In this document: positions 6,754 through 13,797 of the stretch, in pieces
Numbering within the stretch: position 1 is the first letter of the stretch
Layout of the letters: every line of letters starts with the position of its first letter
Source: JBALVO01 sp036961445
GTDB taxonomy: Bacteria > Pseudomonadota > Gammaproteobacteria > Pseudomonadales > Halieaceae
Reading direction: 5' to 3'
Assembly (NCBI GenBank): GCA_036961445.1
Contig: JBALVO010000082.1
Span: 1 to 16,161, forward strand
Length of the DNA: 16,161 nucleotides
Translations under genes and position numbers: made by a program
The notes under the pieces: generated by a model
The model's database searches: none
What the model saw: the letters and a program-made list of their open reading frames with translations, nothing else
Told to the model about the DNA's origin: nothing

Positions 6754-8634
6754 ATGCTTCAAGATCTACGTAAAAGCACCAAGGGAACCACTGCCAAAAT
6801 CGTGGTGGGACTGATTGTCGTTTCTTTTTCAATCTTCGGTATCGAATCCATTCTACTGGGTAGCGGCGGTGGTGGAGTGGCTGAAGTGAATGGTGAGGAA
6901 ATTACGCCCGCTGAACTGCAACAGGCAGTGAACACCCAGAAACGGCGCTTGATCTCCATGTTGGGAGACAACCTGGATCCGGCAATGCTGGACGACCAAC
7001 GGCTGAGTGCGCAGGCGCTGGATGACTTGATAAATCGAAAGCTATTGACACAATCTGCTGCGGATATGGATCTGGCCATCTCTGAACGAGAGATAGGTGT
7101 TGTTATCGCCGGTATGGAGCAATTCCAGATTGATGGTGTGTTTTCCCCCGATGCCTACAAGAATGTGTTGTCCAGTGCGGGTTACACGCCGGCCTATTTT
7201 AAGCAGAGCCTGCGCGAAGACATGATGCTCAATCAGCTGCGCAGTGGACTCGCCGGCAGCGAATTCACTACAGCGTCAGAGCGGGACCTGAATGCTCGTA
7301 TTACTGCTGAACAGCGAGATGTGCGTTATTTCACTATTCCTTTGGAAAACTTCACGGCTGAGAGCGATATCAGTGCTGCGGAAATCGAAGAATATTATGC
7401 CGCTAACGCCTCAGAATTTCGTTCCACCGAATCGGTGGATCTGGACTATATCGAGCTGTCCATAGAAGAGTTTTTCGCCCCGGTTGAAGAAAGCGCGATT
7501 GTGGAAGCCTACGAACTGGCGCAACAGGATGTTCAGTACCAAACAGAAAGCCGGGTTTCACACATATTGTTTGAGGCGGATGCAAACGGCGATGACGCCG
7601 CCCTGGAGCAGCGTATTGCAGAAGCCCAGGCGGAGTTGGCGGCGGGCACCAACTTTGCTGAGGTGGCGGAAAAGTTCTCTGAGGATATTGGTTCCGCCAG
7701 TGCCGGAGGCGACCTCGGCTACACCAGTGGCGATGCTTTTCCACCCGAAATGGAACTGGCGATAACCGAATTAGAGGTCAATATCGTCTCAGCTCCGGTA
7801 GAGACTGATGCGGGTATTCATTTGATAAAAGTGACCGAGCGCCGAGACGGCTCCATAGCAAGTCTGGAGGAAATGCGCTCTCAGCTGCAAGACTCTATAC
7901 AAGCAGAGGAGGCGCGGATTGTATTGCTGCGCACTGTCGAGTCTTTAAAGGATCTTTCGTTTAACGCCGAGGATCTGAGCAGCCCCGCCGAAGAATTGCA
8001 GTTAACAATGCAGCAGGTTAAAGGAGTAACCCGCGCGCAAGCCGAAGGTGTGTTTGCCAATTCGGCACTTTTGGCTGCAGCATTTTCCGAGGACGTGCTG
8101 GTGGCCGGACATAACAGCGAAGTCATCGAGCTTGGCGGCAATAAATTTGTTGTTTTACGTGTGCGCCAGCACAACGAGTCAGAGGTCAAAGCGCTGGAAT
8201 TGGTGCAGGATGAAATAGTAGCGACCATCACGGAAAACAATTCCCGGGCCGCAGTGGCAGAAGCAGCGGAGCAGGCCTTGAGACAACTACGCCTGGGCAC
8301 TGCCGTAGAGGAGTTTGCTTTAGCCCAGGGTTATGAATGGCAGGTGGAGTTGGGTGCAGATCGACGCAACACGGTCCTGCCACGGGGTGTATTGCAGCGT
8401 GCTTTTGAATTACCCGCTCCCACTGCCGGTAGCTCGTTCAGTGAATTTATTATGACGCCTTCCGGTGATGCTCAGGTGTTTGAGTTAGCGCGGGTAAGCC
8501 CAGGGCAATATGACGTGCTTAATAAGGCAGAGCAGCAGGCATTGCTGCAACAGATAAGTGCCGAATACAGTAATCTCGTAGACACGGAATTCCAGCGCGG
8601 CTTGCGCGATGAAGCCGACATAACGGTATTGTAG
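6754..8634 (+). CDS. ppiD: Peptidyl-prolyl cis-trans isomerase D (SurA N-domain plus parvulin domain)
   Basis: PpiD is an inner-membrane-anchored periplasmic chaperone that meets proteins leaving the Sec translocon. The 626-residue product (E. coli 623) has a short cytoplasmic N-terminus, MLQDLRKSTKG, and one transmembrane helix at about residues 16-35. A SurA-like N-terminal chaperone region follows. A parvulin (PpiC) domain covers about residues 266-362, from SRVSHIL through GGDLGY to GIHLIKV, and a C-terminal helical region completes the protein. Both parvulin histidines (His270, His356) are present. The ATG at 6754 gives the expected family N-terminus, although the ribosome-binding site (AGAG, 6743-6746) is weak. 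It follows hupB as in most relatives, but the terminator lies immediately upstream, so its own transcription is not explained by a visible promoter. Confidence 0.95.
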   Translation: MLQDLRKSTKGTTAKIVVGLIVVSFSIFGIESILLGSGGGGVAEVNGEEITPAELQQAVNTQKRRLISMLGDNLDPAMLDDQRLSAQALDDLINRKLLTQSAADMDLAISEREIGVVIAGMEQFQIDGVFSPDAYKNVLSSAGYTPAYFKQSLREDMMLNQLRSGLAGSEFTTASERDLNARITAEQRDVRYFTIPLENFTAESDISAAEIEEYYAANASEFRSTESVDLDYIELSIEEFFAPVEESAIVEAYELAQQDVQYQTESRVSHILFEADANGDDAALEQRIAEAQAELAAGTNFAEVAEKFSEDIGSASAGGDLGYTSGDAFPPEMELAITELEVNIVSAPVETDAGIHLIKVTERRDGSIASLEEMRSQLQDSIQAEEARIVLLRTVESLKDLSFNAEDLSSPAEELQLTMQQVKGVTRAQAEGVFANSALLAAAFSEDVLVAGHNSEVIELGGNKFVVLRVRQHNESEVKALELVQDEIVATITENNSRAAVAEAAEQALRQLRLGTAVEEFALAQGYEWQVELGADRRNTVLPRGVLQRAFELPAPTAGSSFSEFIMTPSGDAQVFELARVSPGQYDVLNKAEQQALLQQISAEYSNLVDTEFQRGLRDEADITVL

Positions 8635-8653
8635 GACAATTTTAGAGGTAGGC

Positions 8654-9838
8654 ATGGCCAGACAGGTACTCACACTTAACCAGATATCAATCAAGGGGCT
8701 GGATCGCCTGCCGCGTGATTGCTATGAAATCGCCAGCGAGTTTTCTCATCCGGACGCTATTTTATTGCGCAGTCACAAGCTGCAAGAAGCAGAGATCGCC
8801 GACTCCGTATCGGCTATCGCTCGCGCCGGCGCCGGCGTTAACAATATTCCGGTAGCAGCTTGTACCGCGCGCGGTATTCCCGTGTTCAACTCTCCGGGAG
8901 CCAATGCCAACGCAGTGAAAGAACTGGTGGCTACGGGCCTGTTACTTGGCTCACGCGGTGTTATCGAAGGCATAAACTACGTGCAGACCCTGGCCGATGT
9001 GCAGGACGAAGTAGTACTGAATAAAACCCTGGAAGCACAGAAGAAACAGTTCAAGGGGAGTGAGTTGGTCGGCAAGACGCTTGGTGTCGTAGGCCTGGGT
9101 GCTATCGGTTCTATGGTGGCAGAAATGGCGCTGACCCTGGGTATGGAGGTCGTTGGTTATGACCCGGCTCTGTCAGTGGAAGCCGCCTGGCGCTTGTCCA
9201 GCCAGGTCCGTAAGGCGGACACACTGTCGGCTCTGTTCACTCGCTGCGATTACATCAGCTTACATTTGCCGGTATTGGATTCTACTCGCAATTTAATTAA
9301 CACTGAGTTGTTTAATGCCGTGCGTCCAGGAACCTGTTTGCTTAATTTTGCGCGCCAGGAAATTGTAGACGAAGCGGCGGTATTAGCCGCGCTTAATGAA
9401 GGTAAACTGCGTAAGTACATTGCGGATTTTCCCGCTCCGGCACTGATCGGTAGGGATGACGTGATACTGATGCCGCACATTGGCGCCAGTACAGATGAGG
9501 CCGAAGACAACTGCGCGATAATGGCTGCGGATCAACTGCGGGATTTCCTCGAAAATGGCAATATACGCAATTCGGTTAATTTCCCCACCCTGGTGCTGGA
9601 GCGTGTATCCGGCTGCCGCCTCTCGGTAACCAATGATAATGTCCCCAGGATTCTCGGTAGTGTGTTGTCCATCCTGGCGGATGAAAACATAAACGTTATC
9701 GATATGCTCAACAAGAGTCGCGATGAAGTGGCTTACAACTTGATTGATGTCAGTTCGCCCATTGGAGAGGATGTTCTTGCTAAAATGAGCTCACTCGAAG
9801 GTGTTATCAACGTGCGTCTTATCGGCGACTGCGCTTGA
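8654..9838 (+). CDS. D-3-phosphoglycerate dehydrogenase-like 2-hydroxyacid dehydrogenase with C-terminal ACT domain
   Basis: The protein probably oxidises 3-phosphoglycerate to 3-phosphohydroxypyruvate with NAD, the first step of serine synthesis. The 394 residues contain a Rossmann motif GLGAIG (147-152) and Asp170 at the end of the next strand, which favours NAD over NADP. Catalytic Arg234 is in NFARQEIVDE and His275 in MPHIGASTDEAEDNC. A C-terminal ACT domain (about 318-394, starting RLSVTNDNVP) suggests serine or other amino-acid control. The usual active-site glutamate between Arg and His is not visible: the segment reads DFPAPAL (258-264). It is the short form, without the extra intervening domain of long SerA proteins. 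ATG 8654 has AGAGGT (8643-8648). The gene is 19 nt after ppiD, likely in one transcript. The name serA is plausible but another 2-hydroxyacid substrate is possible. Confidence 0.85.
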   Translation: MARQVLTLNQISIKGLDRLPRDCYEIASEFSHPDAILLRSHKLQEAEIADSVSAIARAGAGVNNIPVAACTARGIPVFNSPGANANAVKELVATGLLLGSRGVIEGINYVQTLADVQDEVVLNKTLEAQKKQFKGSELVGKTLGVVGLGAIGSMVAEMALTLGMEVVGYDPALSVEAAWRLSSQVRKADTLSALFTRCDYISLHLPVLDSTRNLINTELFNAVRPGTCLLNFARQEIVDEAAVLAALNEGKLRKYIADFPAPALIGRDDVILMPHIGASTDEAEDNCAIMAADQLRDFLENGNIRNSVNFPTLVLERVSGCRLSVTNDNVPRILGSVLSILADENINVIDMLNKSRDEVAYNLIDVSSPIGEDVLAKMSSLEGVINVRLIGDCA

Positions 9839-9839
9839 G

Positions 9840-10688
9840 CTATTGGGTATCGTCGTAGAGTATCTCTGCTGCGGGATCCATCGGTATGTACATATGTCGT
9901 TCTTCTTCACTTAACCTGGCTGCTCCCCGCCAGGGTAGCAGGCGCTGATCTGTGTAATGTTGGAAGTCCAGAAACGGGTACTTGATGATATCGAAGTAGG
10001 GCGAGTAATCGAAGTCGCTAGGCGTGCACAGTTTTGGGTTGCGCAGAAATAACTGCACCCGGTCTCCCTCTATATGTTTTACCAGTGGCAGGATCGGAAA
10101 TTGGATGTGGCCAAAGGCCTCGGCGATCATCGTGGAACAGACAGTCTGGGTAGTTTTGTCCGGGTGTGTACTGAACAGGGTGGAGCGCCAGCGCCGCGGC
10201 ATGATGAACCATGGAAACAGAAAGCGTGCCAGGTCGAAAATGTGTCGCACGTCGTAGGTGGTTCCCAAGCGGCCGATCGCATAGCCAATGACCTTCTGGC
10301 TATCGCTGAAACCCAGTCCGCGAGGTCGACAAATCCGCAGGTGTTCCCTCTCGTAAATTGTCAGGGCACGTACTACTGTCCCCAGTTCCAGTTCACTTTC
10401 GATGATTAGTTGTCTATCTGTGTTGCCCTGGTAATGACTTGCAAGAACTTCTCGCAATTGGGGGTTTTCAATGTCGTGCAGGCGGCCGACATAAAGGGCC
10501 GCGTGGGACCAACTACTCTGGGTGACCAGTTTTATAACATCACTAACGCGCGATCGTCCTTCGATCAGCACTACATCACACGCTTTGACTTCGTGCCTTA
10601 TTCGCTCGAAGTCACTCAGAGGGGTCTGTGGCAGTGGCTTTTTATGTTTAAGCCAGTTGACAATGGCGCTGCGAATCCAGTTAATCAT
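9840..10688 (-). CDS. Permuted papain-like cysteine hydrolase, YiiX/C92 (DUF830-like) family
   Basis: The function is unknown; relatives are circularly permuted NlpC/P60-like cysteine amidases or lipid-modifying enzymes. With the start at 10688 the protein has 282 residues. His62 lies in SWSHAALYVG, a candidate third polar residue is Glu97 in LIIESELELG, and the candidate nucleophile Cys184 is in TVCSTMIAEAF. This His-before-Cys order is the hallmark of the permuted fold. No signal peptide is evident; the N-terminus is amphipathic (MINWIRSAIVNWLKHKK) and could touch a membrane. ATG 10688 was chosen because the frame upstream of it runs antisense into the neighbouring gene; its ribosome-binding site (CGGAT) is weak. 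It converges with the dehydrogenase gene, with one base between stop codons and no terminator, and diverges from the DUF1285 gene. Confidence 0.75.
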   Translation of the reverse strand: MINWIRSAIVNWLKHKKPLPQTPLSDFERIRHEVKACDVVLIEGRSRVSDVIKLVTQSSWSHAALYVGRLHDIENPQLREVLASHYQGNTDRQLIIESELELGTVVRALTIYEREHLRICRPRGLGFSDSQKVIGYAIGRLGTTYDVRHIFDLARFLFPWFIMPRRWRSTLFSTHPDKTTQTVCSTMIAEAFGHIQFPILPLVKHIEGDRVQLFLRNPKLCTPSDFDYSPYFDIIKYPFLDFQHYTDQRLLPWRGAARLSEEERHMYIPMDPAAEILYDDTQ

Positions 10689-10755
10689 ATGATCCGTATG
10701 GTTGGTGATAACACCGTTATAGCCCAGCACGGAAGCAGATACCAGAGGAATGAGC

Positions 10756-11304
10756 GTGGATAAGCAACTACAGGACCTTGAGCAGCAAGTAGGCGGGCGG
10801 CGTAACTTCGATTCCCCACCATTGGAGCGCTGGCACCCGGCTCTATCGGGCGATATTCCAATACATATTACTGCCGATGGCACCTGGTATCACGACGGAG
10901 GAAAAATCGAACGTGAGTCGCTGCTGCGGTTGTTTGCCAGCATTTTAAGACGGGAGGAAGACGGCGAGTATTACCTGCTGACGCCGGTAGAAAAATGGCG
11001 GATCGAGGTTGAACTGCATCCACTGGTGGTAACAGATATCGAGGAATTATCCGTGAATGGCGTGCAGGTTCTCAGGGCCACACTTAATACCGGTAAACAG
11101 GTTGATGTTGGTAAGGAGCACCCATTATTTCTGGAGCCGGCGGTGGGTGGCGTGGCAGCGGTGCGACTCGATCACGGGCTGGCCGCGCTGTTCACGCGAG
11201 CAGCGTGGTACCGGCTGGTAGAAATGGCCCAGCATGATAACGGCGTACCGATTGTTAGCAGCGCTGGATGCAGGTTTGAGCTGTTGGCGTCTGTTGACCG
11301 CTAG
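10756..11304 (+). CDS. DUF1285 family protein
   Basis: This is a conserved proteobacterial protein of unknown function, cytosolic as judged by the absence of a signal peptide or membrane segment. The family core is visible: GDIPIHITADGTWYHDG, then LLRLFASILRREEDGEYYLLTPVEKW, and a C-terminal part with AAWYRLVEMA. The start is uncertain by two codons. GTG 10756 has the Shine-Dalgarno AGAGGA (10744-10749) at the ideal distance of six bases. An in-frame ATG at 10750 directly abuts that Shine-Dalgarno and so is less likely. The GTG gives 182 residues. It is divergent from the C92-type hydrolase (67 nt spacer) and ends 15 nt before the convergent ETF-QO gene. Confidence 0.85.
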   Translation: MDKQLQDLEQQVGGRRNFDSPPLERWHPALSGDIPIHITADGTWYHDGGKIERESLLRLFASILRREEDGEYYLLTPVEKWRIEVELHPLVVTDIEELSVNGVQVLRATLNTGKQVDVGKEHPLFLEPAVGGVAAVRLDHGLAALFTRAAWYRLVEMAQHDNGVPIVSSAGCRFELLASVDR

Positions 11305-11319
11305 GCATTCCGGTACGCG

Positions 11320-12972
11320 CTACATATTGGGGTAGTTCGGTCCACCGAAGCCTTCTGGCGTCACCCAGGTAATGTTCTGCGACGGGTCCTTGATGTCACA
11401 GGTTTTACAATGTACGCAGTTCTGGGCGTTGATCTGGAAGCGTTTCCCGGCATCGTCTTCCACGATTTCATACACCCCTGCTGGGCAGTATCTCTGGGCA
11501 GGTTCGTCCCACATTGGGAGATTCTTGTCCAGCGGAATGGCCGCATCTCTCAGCGTCAGGTGGCAGGGCTGGTCTTCTTCATGATTGGTATTGGACAAGA
11601 ACACTGAAGACGAACGATCAAAGCTGATTTTGTTGTCCGGCTTCGGGTAGTCAATTTTTTTACAATCTGCAGCAGGCTTCATCGCCGCGTAATCGGGCTT
11701 GGTGTCGTTCAGGGTGAACGGTAGTTTTCCCCCGAAGATATTCTGGTCCAGCCACACCATGGCCGAGCCCAGCAGGATGCCAAACTTGTGCATGAAACCC
11801 GAGAAATTACGGGTGGTATAGAGTTCCTGATGCATCCATGACGCTTCGACTTTATCGGCAAAGGAAATCAGGTCGGCTGGGGCTACATCGCCAAGCGACA
11901 GCGCCTCCACCACAGCTTCAGCGGCCAGCATACCGCTCTTCATTGCCGTATGGTTACCCTTGATCTTGACGCTATTAAGGGTACCCGCGTCACAACCGAT
12001 CAACAGTCCACCGGGGAAATACATTCTGGGCAGCGAGTTAAAGCCACCTTTGGTGATCGCCCTGGCGCCATAAGTCAGACGAGTGCCGCCTTCCAGGTAT
12101 TTGCTGGTCTCTGCGTGGTGCTTCCAGCGCTGGAACTCCTCGAAAGGGTTCATATGCGGATTGCTGTAATTGAGGTCGGCTATCAAGCCGATATATACCT
12201 GGTTGCCCTCGGCGTGATACATGAAAGCACCGCCACCGGAGCTGCTTTCCATAAGCGGCCACCCCAATCCATGGGTAACAAGGCCTTCCTCGTGCTTGTC
12301 TGCAGGAATTTCCCAGATTTCTTTGATGCCGATACCGTAGTGCTGAGGGTCCTTGCTCGCATCCAGTGAAAATCTTTCGATCAGTTGTTTGCCCAGATGG
12401 CCGCGGCAACCCTCGGCGAACAAGGTGTACTTCGCATGTAATTCCATGCCCTGCATATAACTGTCTTTGTGCTCACCGCCGGCACTTACGCCCATATCGC
12501 CAGTGGCGATGCCCTTGACCCGTCCATCGTCGTGATAAAGGACTTCAGAGGCCGCAAATCCGGGATAGATTTCCACACCCAGACCTTCGGCCTGCTCAGC
12601 CAGCCAGCGGCAGACATTGCCCATGGAAACGATGTAATTACCTTTGTTGTGAGTGGGCTTGGGAATGAAAAAGTTAGGCAGCTTGATGGCCTTCTTGTTG
12701 TTCAGATAAAAGAAAAATTTGTCTTCTTTTACCGCATTACTGATCGGTGCGCCCATTTCTTTCCAGGTGGGGAACAGTTCATCCAGAGCCCGAGGCTCCA
12801 GTACTGCGCCAGACAGAATATGGGCACCCACCTCCGAGCCTTTTTCCACAACACAAACGGTCACAGTTTGCTCTTTTTCCTTGGCCAGTTGCATGATGCG
12901 ACAGGCGGCAGAGAGGCCCGCAGGGCCGGCACCGACGATCACAACATCAAATTCCATAGATTCACGTTCCAC
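11320..12972 (-). CDS. Electron transfer flavoprotein-ubiquinone oxidoreductase (ETF dehydrogenase)
   Basis: ETF-QO is a membrane-associated FAD and 4Fe-4S enzyme that takes electrons from reduced ETF and passes them to ubiquinone, so it links fatty-acid and amino-acid oxidation to respiration. The 550-residue product has the FAD-binding motif GAGPAG at 14-19 and a C-terminal iron-sulphur cluster domain with Cys496 and the triad Cys519, Cys522, Cys525 (NCVHCKTCDIKDP). I chose GTG 12972 because AAGAGG lies eight bases upstream on the coding strand. The resulting start, V(M)ERESMEFDVVIVG, matches the Pseudomonas family N-terminus. ATG 12957 would drop five of these residues, and a TTG at 13008 would add an atypical extension. 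It is divergent from etfBA, its electron donor. Confidence 0.95.
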   Translation of the reverse strand: MERESMEFDVVIVGAGPAGLSAACRIMQLAKEKEQTVTVCVVEKGSEVGAHILSGAVLEPRALDELFPTWKEMGAPISNAVKEDKFFFYLNNKKAIKLPNFFIPKPTHNKGNYIVSMGNVCRWLAEQAEGLGVEIYPGFAASEVLYHDDGRVKGIATGDMGVSAGGEHKDSYMQGMELHAKYTLFAEGCRGHLGKQLIERFSLDASKDPQHYGIGIKEIWEIPADKHEEGLVTHGLGWPLMESSSGGGAFMYHAEGNQVYIGLIADLNYSNPHMNPFEEFQRWKHHAETSKYLEGGTRLTYGARAITKGGFNSLPRMYFPGGLLIGCDAGTLNSVKIKGNHTAMKSGMLAAEAVVEALSLGDVAPADLISFADKVEASWMHQELYTTRNFSGFMHKFGILLGSAMVWLDQNIFGGKLPFTLNDTKPDYAAMKPAADCKKIDYPKPDNKISFDRSSSVFLSNTNHEEDQPCHLTLRDAAIPLDKNLPMWDEPAQRYCPAGVYEIVEDDAGKRFQINAQNCVHCKTCDIKDPSQNITWVTPEGFGGPNYPNM

Positions 12973-13148
12973 AGCAATATCCTCTTGTGCATGGCAGAGT
13001 GTCGGCAAGGACCGGCTTCTGCTGAAAGAAAGAGCGCAAGTATATAATTTCTAACGATTAAAGACTATAAACAAGGCAAATAGCAGAAATAGCTGATATG
13101 CCTCATCGAGATCGGTACTGATCCCCGCTGGCTCTTGACCCGGCGTCT

Positions 13149-13175
13149 GTTTGTCGGCAAGATATGCCGCCAAAC
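13149..13175. promoter_or_regulatory. 27-bp near-perfect palindrome between etfQO and etfBA, probable operator
   Basis: The left arm GTTTG (13149-13153) plus CGGCA (13155-13159) mirrors the right arm TGCCG (13165-13169) plus CAAAC (13171-13175). Ten of the eleven arm positions pair; only 13154/13170 does not. The centre is AGATA. No T-run follows, so a terminator is unlikely. It lies 70 nt before etfB and just upstream of a TATAAA (13191-13196) that could be a -10 element, so a bound protein would cover the -35 region. Elsewhere in this 273-nt spacer, overlapping -10-like boxes face each way (TATAAT 13043-13048 on +, TATACT 13044-13039 on -), without clear -35 partners. Confidence 0.5.
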
Positions 13176-13245
13176 TGATACGGATTCAGCTATAAAGTGT
13201 AGCTGACTTACCACTAACCCACCTGAAATAATCTATGGAGCATCC

Positions 13246-13797
13246 ATGAAGGTACTTGTTGCCGTTAAGCGCGTCGTTGACTACAACGTCAAGGTTCGCG
13301 CCAAAGCCGATGGTAGTGATGTTGANNNNNNNNNNNNNNNNNNNNNNNNNNNNNNNNNNNNNNNNNNNNNNNNNNNNNNNNNNNNNNNNNNNNNNNNNNN
13401 NNNNNNNNNNNNNNNNNNNNNNNNNGGACAAATGCTGGGCGCACTTGCCAATATGGCACAGGGAACCTTTGCCTCTGAAGTGGTGATTGATGGTGACAAG
13501 GTCAATGTGACGCGCGAAGTAGACGGTGGTTTGCAAACAGTTCGCCTGAATCTGCCGGCGATCGTCACTACCGACTTGCGTTTGAATGAACCCCGCTATG
13601 CCTCGCTGCCTAATATTATGAAGGCCAAGAAGAAGCCGCTTGACGTTTATAGCCCGGCTGATTTGGGCGTAGAGGTAAGCTCCCACCTGACACAGGTTAA
13701 GGTTGAACCACCCGCCGAGCGTAAAGCCGGTATCAAGGTGGCAGATGTAGATCAACTGATAGACAAACTGAAGAACGAGGCGAAAGTAATCTCATGA
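13246..13797 (+). CDS. etfB: Electron transfer flavoprotein beta subunit, interrupted by an assembly gap
   Basis: EtfB and EtfA form the soluble heterodimeric flavoprotein (FAD plus AMP) that carries electrons from acyl-CoA dehydrogenases to ETF-QO. The N-terminal 26 residues (MKVLVAVKRVVDYNVKVRAK and on) and everything from GQMLGALANM onward match EtfB closely, including the signature NLPAIVTTDLRLNEPRYASLPNIMKAKKKPL. Positions 13326-13425 are N, so the middle, including much of the nucleotide-binding region, is absent. As drawn the product is 183 residues, against the usual ~249, so the true gene is longer than shown. ATG 13246 follows GGAG (13237-13240, spacing 5). The stop overlaps the etfA start by 4 nt (ATGA). 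This is not a pseudogene; the missing part is an assembly artefact. Confidence 0.95.
   Translation: MKVLVAVKRVVDYNVKVRAKADGSDVXXXXXXXXXXXXXXXXXXXXXXXXXXXXXXXXXXGQMLGALANMAQGTFASEVVIDGDKVNVTREVDGGLQTVRLNLPAIVTTDLRLNEPRYASLPNIMKAKKKPLDVYSPADLGVEVSSHLTQVKVEPPAERKAGIKVADVDQLIDKLKNEAKVIS
13326..13425. other. Assembly gap of exactly 100 N
   Basis: One hundred consecutive undetermined bases lie inside etfB. A round 100 is a conventional placeholder for a gap of unknown size. Comparison with EtfB of normal length (about 249 residues) implies that roughly 300 bases belong here. Confidence 0.99.

Noticed and set aside
10689..10883. A 65-codon N-terminal extension of the C92-type hydrolase
   Set aside because: It would run antisense through the start of the DUF1285 gene, is Cys/Ser-rich without family similarity, and ATG 10688 gives a sensible start.
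12469..13047. A 192-codon plus-strand open frame over the 5' part of the ETF-QO gene
   Set aside because: It mirrors the conserved FAD domain coded on the minus strand and has no independent support.
13091..13168. Two copies of GATATGCC (13095-13102 and 13161-13168) as a direct-repeat regulatory array
   Set aside because: Only two 8-bp copies occur, 66 nt apart, and the second is part of the palindrome; chance is a sufficient explanation.
13246..13797. etfB as a pseudogene or internally deleted gene
   Set aside because: The shortening coincides exactly with a 100-N placeholder, and both flanks are intact and in frame.
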